Source: Synanceia verrucosa (taxonomy: Eukaryota > Chordata > Actinopteri > Perciformes > Synanceiidae). Taken from it: a stretch of DNA of 64,000 nucleotides. Each line of letters starts with the position of its first letter. Within the stretch, counting starts at the first letter, position 1. The notes under the pieces were generated by a model that saw only the letters and a program-made list of their open reading frames with translations, did no database searches and was not told the DNA's origin. A program made the position numbers and the translations under genes. Location: assembly GCA_029721515.1 (NCBI GenBank), contig CM056559.1:23095565-23159564 (forward strand). The letters run 5' to 3'. This document shows, in pieces, positions 13,225 through 25,800 of this stretch.

Positions 13225-16200
13225 TACTCAATCGTAGCATTAAAAACAAGCTTTACCTATCCAACAGGAAGAGCCCCATGGTTCAGTTGGCACAGCTGCA
13301 AGTTGGTTTTGTTTCATTTGTGCCTTCGTCACACTTTCTCACATCTTTCTTTGTGCTCTATAATATGTTGCTGTGCAGGATAGCAGTCAGAGCAGAGACA
13401 CAATTAAAATCACCTCTAAAAGACAAAAATGTGTTGAGGGTACGTGGCTTGGGAAGCTACTATCTAATTTGTTGTAAGTGCAGTTTGTCCAGCGAATGGC
13501 TGCCTGGCAAGCTTTTACTGCAACAGAAGTAGCTAAGAGCCACATGAGTGTCTCTGAGAGATATGGAACAGTAAGTAAAGGTCAACTGCTATTAGCATAA
13601 CGACTAGCACCATTTGGATATGCGAAATCCATAATTCAAGGAAGAACACATCCCCCTCTCTCTGTCAGAGCCAGGGGAGCAGGAACAAAGTCACCACTTG
13701 ACCCTTTGCTCACCGTGGCCACTTGACTGCATTTTAATTAAAAAGCAAAAACCCACAGCTCACTAAATAGCCTAATCTCTACACGCTAACTTTAACACGA
13801 GCTAATGCAACGCCTGGCTCGGTTCACGCGTGTTTAATACTACATGAGCCAGGTGGAATACAGTACTTTCATCACCATAAGAGCAGACCGCTCTAAAGAC
13901 GTCATCTTTATAATTCATAGTGGGTGACATTTCCTGTGGATTAAAGCCGCCTTTGCAGAATGAGATACTATATTATTTGACAATAGAGCAAGAGTGATTA
14001 TATCATCTTCTATTAAAGAGATAGGTATTAAATATAATAATAATATGTCAGAGATGCCAGGTCCAATTATTTCAACGACGCCTCGGTGATGGATATCAAG
14101 TGTCAGTCGTATTGGACTTTTGAGAATTGAGAAGCGACACGTACCAAGCGTCACTCCACCTGTTCTCAAACCAGACAAATCCATGCTTTTAGGATGAGTC
14201 TGCTGACTATTTCGTCTGGATATAGTCATTGAACAAGCATAAGTGCAAATAATAAACCCAGAGACTTGACACACAGGAATAAATAGTTAGGAAAAAAAAA
14301 TGCATGTCTAGCCACAGTGAACATGTTTGAGTCTCAGAGGCTCTTGTCTCGTCCAGCAGCGTCTCTGCTCTGCTCTCCTTCTGCACCAATCTGTTGTCTT
14401 GTTAAACACGAGCATTATGTCTGTCCTGATTGCATCACACCGGCAGCTCGGCCCGCTTCGCTGTGCTCAGCAGCTGTTCGGCGGTTTAAGGATTTAGGCC
14501 TGGTGTTAAGAAACATGTTTACGATCCTCCCTAAATCTGACAGGCTTTGTCATCAAATCTGTAAACAGAGACACGTGGTCATATGAAATCACGCACACTG
14601 GAGATCACTGTCCAGCACTGTGTGTCCCATGTTGACATACACATCTTTTTCTCTGCTGAAATTATAGATTAACATATAGGCATGTGTGTACTTATACATA
14701 CTGTACACACTTTATTAGTAGTTGGATATGATATGTAAATGTTTAGTCTCTTATTATTTACAGTGTTGTTTCTGTCTTCTCTCTGACTACCTGTCCAGGT
14801 GCTGGGGTCCCTCAGTTTCAGCCCATCCCGCTCAACAGCGGCTCTCGTGTGCAGCTCCTTAGCAACGGTTCGTTGCTAATCAAACACGTGTTGGAGGACG
14901 ACAGCGGCTTCTACCTGTGTAAGGTCAGCAACGACGTGGGAGCTGATGTCAGCAAGTCCATGTACCTCACCGTCAAAAGTAAGAGCCTGCGTCTGATGCA
15001 CGATCAATAACAGCTGATGGGTGGTAATCATTGTGTATTTTAATGTCTGGGCTGGTGCAGTGACAAGCAGCTGTTAAAAAGGACTCCCAGCCGCTGGATT
15101 TTACTGATCACTACGCTCCTCGTAAAGTTGATTGGCCAGACACTAACTTTGTTTAAAAAAAACATGGCAGCAAGGCAGCTGCACTTCAGCAGATTCAAAT
15201 GATGAACAAACTGAGCAATAATGCTAACTGTCAGCTTGTGATGAGCTTTGGCTAAATAAAAAACACTTTATAAGTTAAGCAAAGCATTAAAAGGATCGTG
15301 ACCCTGGCTTCATTACTGGTTAGTAGTACATCTGTTAAAAAAAACTAATGCTAGATCCAGGATCTTCCATATGCAGACAGCTTATCCCTTGTTTCTGAGT
15401 ATATGTAAGCATGTTACTGTTTTTGTGTCAGCAGTCGGCATGTTAATGTCCCTGACTACACGTCTCCTGCCTCCAGTGAGCATTAGCATGTAGCTCCCCT
15501 GTAGCGCTAGGAGTGGCTCCTCATTTTCCTGGTGCTTAGATGCGAGTGGGGCTTATTTCCCTCGTGCTGCTGTTATCAAACTGGAGCACGAGGAGCCCTG
15601 CTGACAGCACAGCCTCTCTCTGACTCTTCTTTCTCTCTCCTCTCCAGCCCAGAGCCCCACATATAGACCACAAACCTGACTACGTTTACAAAGACACAAA
15701 GTGTTTTAAGTGATGGGATGGAAACTGTAACTGACCCTGACTTCTGGCCTCTCTGTAAAAAGAGAAGGCAATTAAATAAGGATAGATGAGCACTTGTTAT
15801 CATTAATATCAGCTGGCATGCTGTGGATATTCATGTGTCACTGTAATTAAGGTTGGGAGCTGCCACTGTGTGAAGCCGTCAGTGCTTCAGATGCTCTCTG
15901 TGTGTTCATAGGTCAGTTTGCTGACAGTTGCTATGCAGCAAGTTGACCTGTGGCTGTGCTAACCTTTTTTTTTAATCTTCCACAGAGCAAACACTGTGGC
16001 TGCATCTTCAGCAGACTCAGTCCTCTGCATGCATTGATTTTTAAGACTTTTTTTATTTCACCTAAAGAAACATACAGTGTGTTTTTATGAAAATAACTGA
16101 GAAATACATCTTTATAAATTGTAACTGCATCTGATCCTCATGATGACTCACCATTATCAGGTTAATGATGCACTGTAGATCAATAATTTAATCAGAGCTT

Positions 16201-17976
16201 CTCTCACTCCAGATAAGCAACAAAATACTGACACTTCATACGCTACGTATGGGACACAGTGGTTGTTGTTTATGCATATATAGCTCTGTTGATGTGCTTC
16301 TTATGGTGATGTGGGAGATTGTGGAGTAATTGTATCGTCTACCGTGGTAGAGGAGAGTGAGAGGGTGAGGTTTGACCCAGCGAACACACTCTGCTGTTGC
16401 TCCAAGCTTCAGTTTCACCGTACTCGGCTCAATCAAAGGGAATTTTGACAGCTTTACTGCTAAATAATGTAAGCTTACTTCTCATAACTAGTAGATTCAT
16501 TAACAAGAACACATTTTTACACTTACAGCCTTTATTATTTAATATTAAGATTCATTTACTATTAGTTTGCTTGTAATTTCTTAAAAATTAATTGAGGTTT
16601 TTTTTTTTCCCTTAACACTGTTATGTGCACAGTTAGAGGGTTTGGATGTTAAATCAATAATTGCAGCGCATTGCTTGTCATTTAATTGCTCTCTTGTGTT
16701 TTGACTGACTCCACACAGTACCCATTCTTACTGCCGTAAAAAATAGTGGACCTTTTGAATAACATTTAATTTTGCTCCATAACTATTGAGCAGCTGTGAC
16801 ACATCTGCACAGAGCGACTTCTTCTAACCCTTCATGAAATAAGCACATGCACAACCACTGTTGTTTCATTAAATTCACTTTCATCATCATTGAACTCATT
16901 GAGCCCCAGCTGTTCTAGAAAACAGAAAGCTCCTTGTGTCAGTGTTTTTTGGCCATTTTGAGGCATATTTCAAGACCCATAAAATATTTTGTACTATGTC
17001 TCTGAAAACACTGAATAGCTCAAATGAAAGAAGAGACTCTCTATTTCATCATGAAAAAAATGTTTATTTTTACCTTGTTCCATTCTTGTTTTATCAGAGG
17101 TAGAGTAGAGGACACTTTCACCGAAATCATCACTTTTTGTCCAGATTCTTTGTTTTGCTCTCTAATCTCGATCATCTCCACTTCCTGTTTTGATCTCTGT
17201 GGTGTATACCGTCTTTTTATGCTCCAACTACATCTCCCAGAAGCCCCAAAATTACTCACAGGCTGCAGGAGACCGCAATTGGTGACCTCCTGCCAAAAAA
17301 ACACTTTGGCGTTTTTTTTTTCATGCCGTCAAAATATGTCAAAGAGTTAATTTTCATTGCAAAATACCAAAATTTGTTTGTAAACCTTAAAGTGTGGTGA
17401 TCTTTTGCCATCACAAAATCAAACTTTACCACAGCTAACATCAGGCTAGCAGTGCCCTCATGACATCACCAGAATATGTCATCATCAGTAACACTGAATA
17501 TGGATTAAACAAGTGTGAATACAATTATCTTTCTACCCTCTCTCCATTTACTGCTGAATTAAATTTCTCCTGCAGTGTCATTTTAAAACCTCCAAGTCAT
17601 TTATGATTCAGTTAGCATTGACATGCCATCTTCACAGCTCCAGTAATTCACTGTGTGCTGCCCAGTCTCTGCCACATGCTTGTCGCTCGTCAGCAGATCA
17701 CATTTCATGCCCTTTAAACCCCAAACTCTACTCGTACGCTCAAGAAGCTTTCTGTAAAAGTGTACTTACCCGCCTGAGTGGTTTGAAAAACTGACACCAT
17801 TACTGGGCTCATATTCACAGACACCATCGTGCCCATTTTTCTCTGCTCATGGTTGTCTTTTTCTTTTCATTTTTAAACATACGGTTCTGTCGCTATCACA
17901 CATGCTGTAGGCGTATTTTACTTCTTACACTTCTGTGTTTGTTTGTCCATCCGTGGCACATTGTGTTTATTCTGAG

Positions 17977-18040
<64 letters not shown>

Positions 18041-19861
18041 GAGATGCTGGAACTCTTGAGTGCATTTCAGCCTCATTTAAATCTGTCAATACTTCAATTA
18101 GAAGCCAAAGAGGAGGCTCAAGGGAAGAGTAGTCCGCATGTTCCCCTCTGCTTTATTGGCACTCTCTGGCTGTCTGCCTTTCTTACATTTCCAGCAATGC
18201 AAGAAAGATGAAAAAGATAAATAACACATTGTTTGTTTCATTTTATAGCCTTGTTCATTTGCTTGTTGCTATGTGTGTCCTCCAAGTGTCTAAAAATAGT
18301 TATTAATAGTCTTAATCCCTGATGAATATTAGAGTAATACATCATATATTTAAATCATTCATCAGTCCTCCTCCATGTCTTTATACATGTTTTATCATTT
18401 GTCCTCTTTTTTAATCACAATGTCAATGTAGTGAATCCTGTAAAGTGACAAAAGAAATTTCCTCTGCTTGTGTCGTTTTCTTTATCCTCACTGAAACCAA
18501 AACAAAAAAGCAAGGAAGGTTTATCTACTCTGATCATGGATTGTATATAAAGATGGCCGACATGTCTCCACTTCCACTCCGTACAAAACTGAAGCAAAAA
18601 TATCTCAGATAGAGGAGCTGAAATCTTGAAATTTTGAAGCCAGAGTCTACGTCGTAGAGCTGCAGTATTGATATCAGTAAAAAGTCCCTCAGAGACCTAT
18701 ATTTAATAACTTAAATCAGCTAATTAATTTTGCATCAAATAGTTTACAGTTTGTTTTCGCTCCTTCAATTAACTCTTTGAGTGCTAGCCGTTTTATAAAA
18801 CAGAAAGTGCCTTGTGCCAGCGTTTCTGAGTCATATTTTCAATCATATTTTAATCAGCTAATTGTTTGAGCTGTAATGTACTCTGCAGATATTTAGTTTT
18901 TAGTTTCTAGTTCTGCCACCAAGGTAATGATAAATTAAGAAGTGCCAGTTTTCCACCTCAAATGATGCTTCTGGTTTTATTACATTTAACCCATTTATTT
19001 CTGCTGACCATCCGTCTTTGTAAGAGTGAAGCCTCCTCCTCACCTTTCTGTCTTAGTTTCCCTCCTTTTCGCTCCCTCTTTACCCCCTCAGCTTTCTCTC
19101 CCTCCCTCATGAGTCTCCCACTCACACTTTCTCCTCTACCCGCCCGTGTTTTATTACCAGGCCCCTGTAATATCGCTGGATATTAAAAAATATACATCAA
19201 CCGAGCAATTATGGGCTATCAAAAAGAATAGGTTTAGCCCGGGGCCCTGCGAGTGCTGCACGGTAGATGCATAGAGATGAGATGAGGAGGAAGCGAGTGA
19301 GTAGCCTCACCTCAGGTCGGGCCGCTGAAGCACGACCGAGACCAGAGAAGATTATAGAACATTTTCGACGCTGCAGTCTGCAGCATGGTGGCAACATTTA
19401 GCATGTTTCAGTCACACATGCACACACACACAAGGTCACAGGAAGAAACATCCAGATATATGCATATATGCATATTCATACATGTTATTCTAATACACAC
19501 ATGATTTCATAGAGAAACACACAGAGTGTGTTCTGTCATTGGGTGCCCTTTCTCTTTCTATGAGCAAACACAGGCTTTGCGGCTGTTAACTTGTGCTGCC
19601 AAGGCCGCAGATTTAGATGGCGAAAATAGCCCCCGTTAAGGAGCAATAACATTTAGAGAAGACTCTTTTAATAGGACTCACTTAAAATTCATAGTTGCTA
19701 TGCAAAATAAATCAGCGATTTCCTGCGCGGGGGCAGCGGTGGAAGGGGAAGGTGGTGTGGGGAGGGGCTGCGAGTGAATAAGAGATGAGCTTTAAACGTT
19801 GGCAGTCCCAAGTCTGACACATTTCATCATGTCGGGGGGTGGGCGGGGGTTGAGCTGCACG

Positions 19862-19898
<37 letters not shown>

Positions 19899-22800
19899 TT
19901 GATTTGGCTGCATCAAAGAAGGAAATGTACGGCGAGAAAAAAGTCAGAAACACGTTGAAGGAGTTTGTTCGTTTGTTTGTGTGGGTTTTGTGTTTGTGTG
20001 TGCTCTCTTGATTTTAATTTACAGTGCACATATGAATAAGAAGCAGACATGGCTGGTGTTATTGTCAGATATACTGGTACATTCCAAAGACATGTCGCTG
20101 GCAGCATAGTAAACATTATACCTGCTAAACATCAGCATGTTAGCATTGTCACTGTGAGCTTGTTGACAAGCTGACGTTAGCATTTAGCTCAGAGCACTAG
20201 TGCTGTGCATCCTTGCAGAGCTGCTCAAGCAGCTCCTGACTCTTAAACTCTCAATTAGTCAAATAGAAATGTGTGCACATAATGTACAGTAAACATTATG
20301 TGCCACTTAAATAATAAATAACCGCAAAGCGAGAGACAATCAGTTGCATTTTTCAGCCTGCTTGTGCTGCAGAATGGGTGAGGTTTAACACACCAGGGCA
20401 ATTTGCTATTCGCACAAGAAGAGTATAATAAATGATTCATGATAAATTTAAGTACTTTAATTGACTTGTGATTGTCTAACCCTTCCTGGCACTCCTAGTA
20501 TGAGCAAACTGTACCATACTGGCGCCTGTGTGAAGCCAAAACAAATTATTGCAGTTACCTACAAATACTGTTTTGACCCAGGAGAATACAGCGTGTGTGT
20601 GTGTGTAGTAATAGTAGTAGGTTGTTTGTGTATGCTATTGCTTATGTTTTGGTTTGCATTTGTTTGTGCATCCCTATGTTTTTATTTCTTTTTTTTTTTA
20701 AATCCATTCAGTGTTGCACACTGTGCAGGCTTGCAGGGGCCAGCATCTCTGTATTTGTCTTTGTTTGTGTGTCTCTTCACGTCTGTTTACGTTCGTGTGA
20801 GACAACAGCACGGCCAGCGGACTTGTCTGCTGCGTATGAATAATCAAAGTGGTCTCTCTCATCATTAAATCATCGCTGTCCTGGTGGGAGCCTGAGGAGG
20901 GAGATGGAGGGATCATAGTTAGCGCTGCAGGGGTACATGCTCGCTCGCTCTCCTCCATCGTGTAGTGTGGCAGAGATGTGTCATGAGCTCCAGTCTTCTC
21001 TGCTCGCCCACTTAGCTCTTCCCAGACACACATTCATACATATGCACGCGCAGCATAACGCTCATACACATGCACGCAGACACACTATTCAGCAGTGTAC
21101 AGACATTCACACACTGACTCAAACACACATATTGCATCTCTTCTTGGAAGAAAAGGCCTACAAACGCCACTACACAAGTATCTGCCACTGCTGTCCTTTT
21201 CAGGAACACAGCATTCACTGCGGCACACACTGAAATGAGCTGGAAACCTTCTTAAAACACATGGTGCTAAACACTGGCTGCATAATGTCTCATCACTGAG
21301 TAGAGTCAAGTCATTATTTATGCTGCTCCAGTCAGTATTTTTTACAATGGATCAATATTTTTGCGTGGTTAAAGCCAGCTGTTAGCAGCTGTATTTGGAT
21401 AAAAATCTGCTGTGCACTTAACAAAGTTAAGTTAAAGTGGAGCATTTTGCAGACAAATATTTTTGGAGCTTGTAAAGAACAAACCAAATCTAAAAGAAGA
21501 GAGAATATTAGACTCACGTTGATAAAGTGGGTGCAAACAGAATATCAATCATCGTAGCTTTGAATAATTTCTTAAACGTTCTAATATACTTGGTGTTAAG
21601 ATAAATCCACTCTTGCTACTTTTTGGGGTCACTGCTGGGGGATCAGGATAACCTGCCGGGGGTCAGACACTCATTGCCTTCTCAACCTTATGAGCTCACC
21701 ACCTAATACTTCTGAAAAGATGCAGCCCCACCTACCATATCGCATTGGATTAAAGATTAAAGTGATATTTCATCTCAGACTTGAGAAAATTAGATGTGTG
21801 ATGAAGGCTCTGAAAGGGCCCTTTTTGACTTTGACTTTCTTCAACCAACCATTAACAATGGTAGAAGAATGAATCTTCACATTATATTCCGGAGGTCTGT
21901 ATGGACATATTTGTGTTTTGCATTGTGGGTATTCTTATTTTATATATTTTTTCTCCTCCTTCTCTTTTGTTGTATATTTTTGTGTATTATTTAGTTGAAT
22001 AAACATGTTGAACACTAAATAATTTCTTAATAAAAAATGGTGAGAATCATTGTAATGTTTATAAAACAAGCAAAGTTAAAACAGATTTACCATGACTGTT
22101 GCGCACTAGGTGGTGTAGTGGTTAGCACTGTCGCCTCACAGCAAGAAGGTACTAGGTTCAAATCCCGGCCCGGGACCTTTCTGTGTGGAGTTTGCATGTT
22201 CTCCTCGTGTCTGTGTGGGTTCTCTCTGGTACTCCCGCTTCCTCCCACCATCCAAAAACATGCATGGGGATTAGGTTAATTGGTTAATTTAAATTGTCTG
22301 TAGGTGTGAATGTGAGTGTGAGTGGTTGTCTGTCTCTATGTGTCCTGTGATGGACTGGAGACTTGTCCAGGGTGTACCCTGCCTTCCGCCCTAAGACAGC
22401 TGGGATAGGCTCCAGCCCCCCCGCGACCCTATGAGGATAAGCGGTAGAAAATGGATGGATGGCACTAATGAATGCTGCCCTGCATGAAATAGGAACTAAA
22501 TCTAAAAATTGCGTTTGTTTCAGTGTCCTTTTACTCTCTCAGATTGTCTCAACTTTATAAACCTTCAAACAAATGGCAGAAATATTTTTATTGCTTTACC
22601 TGCGTTATAACATCTGTAATGACAATTAGCATAATGTCCTCACTGATGGAGATTAGCATATTCATTCAGTCTGCTCCAACTGTAGGTGTTAATATGGACT
22701 GGAGTCTTCCAATTTAGGAGCTTCACACTTCATTATGCTGTGAAAAGCACCTGAAAGTCACTGTGAGACGGCTTCATGCCAGCGCAGAGAAAAAGGCAGA

Positions 22801-25800
22801 ATGAAAGAAAGCGTGAGTATGAGAACAGTGAGTACAGACTGAGAGTAGTCTGGGTGAGAGACATTCACAACAGATCCTCGTTCACACACACACAGAAGTT
22901 AGATGTGCTGCTAATGAGCCTGGTGTGTGGTTACGCCGTAGAGCCAAACCGGCTCCATGCTCAGACCGATGGGAGTTCAGTCAGGAGTCACCACTTTCTT
23001 CTCCGTTCCTCCGCCTCATCCTCAGAAAGCAGCATGTTACCGTTCACTGTCATTATCAAAGCAGGCGCAGGCTTACCTGAAAGGCTCTGTTTCAGTCTCT
23101 AAGCATTGTGGGAGACAGGTAGACTCAAACACAAGTTCATGATGGTCCCTGGAGTCTTTAAATGGTTGTCATAATTGTCAGAGAAAAGGAGAAAAGGAGT
23201 TTTCTCAGTATCAAACAGGAAACACAGTCAGAGAATGCATATGTGCTGTGTTTTTCAAAATATAATTACATAAACTTATAAAAAAGACTGACACGTTGCA
23301 CGATGAAAGCAATTATTTCCAAAGTGGAAGAGGTAAAATGGTGATGTTTGATGCTCCTGTAGTAACACATTCAGCAGCAAAATGTTGAAACTGATATCAT
23401 TTTCTTTTTTCCGTCCAGTCCCAGCCATGATCACCTCCTACCCCAACACCACCCTGGCTACACAGGGTGAGGAGAAGAGGATGAGCTGCATCGCTCACGG
23501 GGAGAAACCCATCATGGTGCGCTGGGAAAAAGAAGAACGCATCATCAACCCGGAGACGAGCCGATACGTGGTCACCGTCAAAGAGGTGGCAGACGAGGTC
23601 ATCTCCACGCTGGTGGTGAGCGTTCATGTTTTCAGCACAACCTGCCGCCCTTTTTAACCCATGGCAAAAAAAAAATCTGGCTCCAAAACATTCACATCAT
23701 CTTGTAATCTTAGAGTATAAAATATTAAAGAGTTCCCATTCACTTCAATTTAATAGTTATTAAAACAGCAGGAGCCAGCCAGTACATGTGACATGCAGGA
23801 TTGTAATTTAGTGGTTAAGTGTCCAGCAAGGGTCAGGATGAAGAGGGATGGTCCACCTCTGTAGCAAAGGAGAAGAATATTAAAGTCCACTATCTGTCCT
23901 CATTTTTCAAAAATCCCTAAACATGAAATATCATTTTAGGGTGTTTTCACAGTTTTGTGGGCTTTAATCGAGCTGTGAACGCAGGTGGTCGAGATGGTTC
24001 GTTGAGATGGACACAGGTGACCAACATGGTGGGAGAGGACAGACAATGACAATGTTTGGTTGACATTTTGGCCTAAGAGAACACATAATCAGCACCACTG
24101 CAGCATCCGAGAACATACAACTACAGCAATCATGAGAGATAAAGCTGTGCTCACAGCAGATCAAACCCTGATCATACAAGCATAGAAGTGGCACTCTCCT
24201 TTCTGCACACCCCAGCAAATTATTTTTGTACTTTACTGACGGACTATAGCTTGTGAAAGAGACCATAGATTCCTCTCTGTCCGTCATGACGTCCTGCATA
24301 TGGCTGTGTCTTTGTAGATCATGCCAACCGTTCGTGAGGACTCGGGTTTCTTCTCCTGTCATGCCATCAACTCTTTCGGTGAAGACCGAGGCATTATACA
24401 GCTCACAGTGCAAGGTAAGACTCATGGCTTTTTTCAATGGGTCTGTTTGGAAGAAAAATCCCTCCAGGAGTTGTAAAGATTTCTATCATTTATTACTTAA
24501 TTCATTCATTTATTAATTTAACTGCTGCACAGTGTGACTGCTGCTCTTTGCAGTCCTATCTGTAATCTCTCACTGGGGAAATCACAGACAGAGTAAACCC
24601 ATCTGTCTGGTCTTCCATCCACTTCTATTTCAGGACCGCAGCTATAACTGTCTTGTTTTCACACTTTTCTTCAGAACCACCCGACCCTCCAGAGGTGGAG
24701 ATCCGTGAGGTTAAAGATCGGACCATAGCTCTCCGCTGGACCATGGGCTTTGACGGCAACAGCCCCATCACAGGATACGATATTGAATGCAAGAACAAAT
24801 CAGGTAGACACAGGTTGAAGAAATGAAATCCAGATATAAGAGATGAGAAGCATTATTGTCCATTCCTAACAGTCGATTCTCCACCTCTGCTTCTTCTAGC
24901 GTCATGGCTATCAGCCCAGGTAACCAAAGATGTGTCACCGCAGCTCAACCAGGCCACGATTATTGACCTCCACCCTTCCTCCACTTACAACATCCGCATG
25001 GTCGCCAAGAACATCATTGGCAACAGCAACCCTAGCAACGAGCTCACCATCACTACGGATGAAGCAGGTAACCATGAGCCCTGTGGAAACATGGTCACAT
25101 GTTTTAACAGTTTTAACCAAGTTTGTAGTAAATTAATTTAAAAAAAAAAGGGTGTGAACACTGCAAACTGTAAAGAATTAAGTCGTCAAAGTGGAGTGCA
25201 GCTGGCATTATTTTCCCTCCAATGGAGAATAACCTTTTATTAACACCTCTTATGACACTACCACCATGATTTATTTTAAAACTGATACTCTGCTCTTGTC
25301 CAAATGCTGGACTGGAATTAAACTCCTCTCCCTGGTCCTCAAACCTGTGGAGTCATCTTGCACATAATTATTTTATGGTTGTTTGAAATGGAGGCCATCA
25401 TCTTTTATAACTGAGGAAGCAGATCAGTTGACTGTTGCTCTATCAGTGTTCACTTATCTTCTATTGCCTACAATGATCCCCCACAGGCATGCCAGCACAT
25501 TAAAACGCCCCATTTTCCTGGATTCATTGCTAAAATAAAGTCATAATCTTCTAATTAAATAAAACATGGATCATCTCTCGCATTATTTTAAAGGTTAAAG
25601 TTGATGAGGTTGTTTTTTTAATTATCATCACGTTGAAGTGGAAGCTGGTAGTTGAAGGTACTTGAATGAGGATGAGTATGAAGGGAAAATATTCTTGACT
25701 CAACAGCACCATCTAGCGGCATCAGATGGGATAAAAAGTGTCTCTTCTCTCTCAGTGGCTTGTTGTCTCTTCCATTAAACATAAGCATGCAGTCATGTTG

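Larger units (their letters stand above)
11155..14798 (+). other. dscam intron inside Ig8
   Basis: Holds an 820-bp foldback element (11559-12380) and a GT tract (13191-13223). Other open frames here are short and without domain motifs. Confidence 0.65.
14979..23418 (+). other. dscam intron between Ig8 and Ig9 exons (longest intron)
   Basis: At 8.4 kb this is the longest intron in the window. It holds a full TTAA-element (16891-17350), a 5' fragment of the same family (18769-18860), GT and CA tracts, a dispersed repeat (20122-20245) and a SINE (22101-22462). I see no exon; the stretches 14979-16890 and 20246-22100 hold nothing I can name. Confidence 0.65.

Noticed and set aside
13192..13532. 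Open frames over GT/CA tracts (also at 17849, 19712, 19799 and 829)
   Set aside because: They translate to Cys-Val or His-Thr runs from microsatellites and have no conserved context.
22101..22200. A tRNA gene
   Set aside because: A-box-like and B-box-like motifs are present but there is no cloverleaf, and the same sequence recurs with a long non-tRNA body at 51346 and 52291. It is a SINE head.
22037..22279. Open frame with GGVVVSTVASQQEG
   Set aside because: It is a read-through of the SINE head and recurs at 51325-51525.
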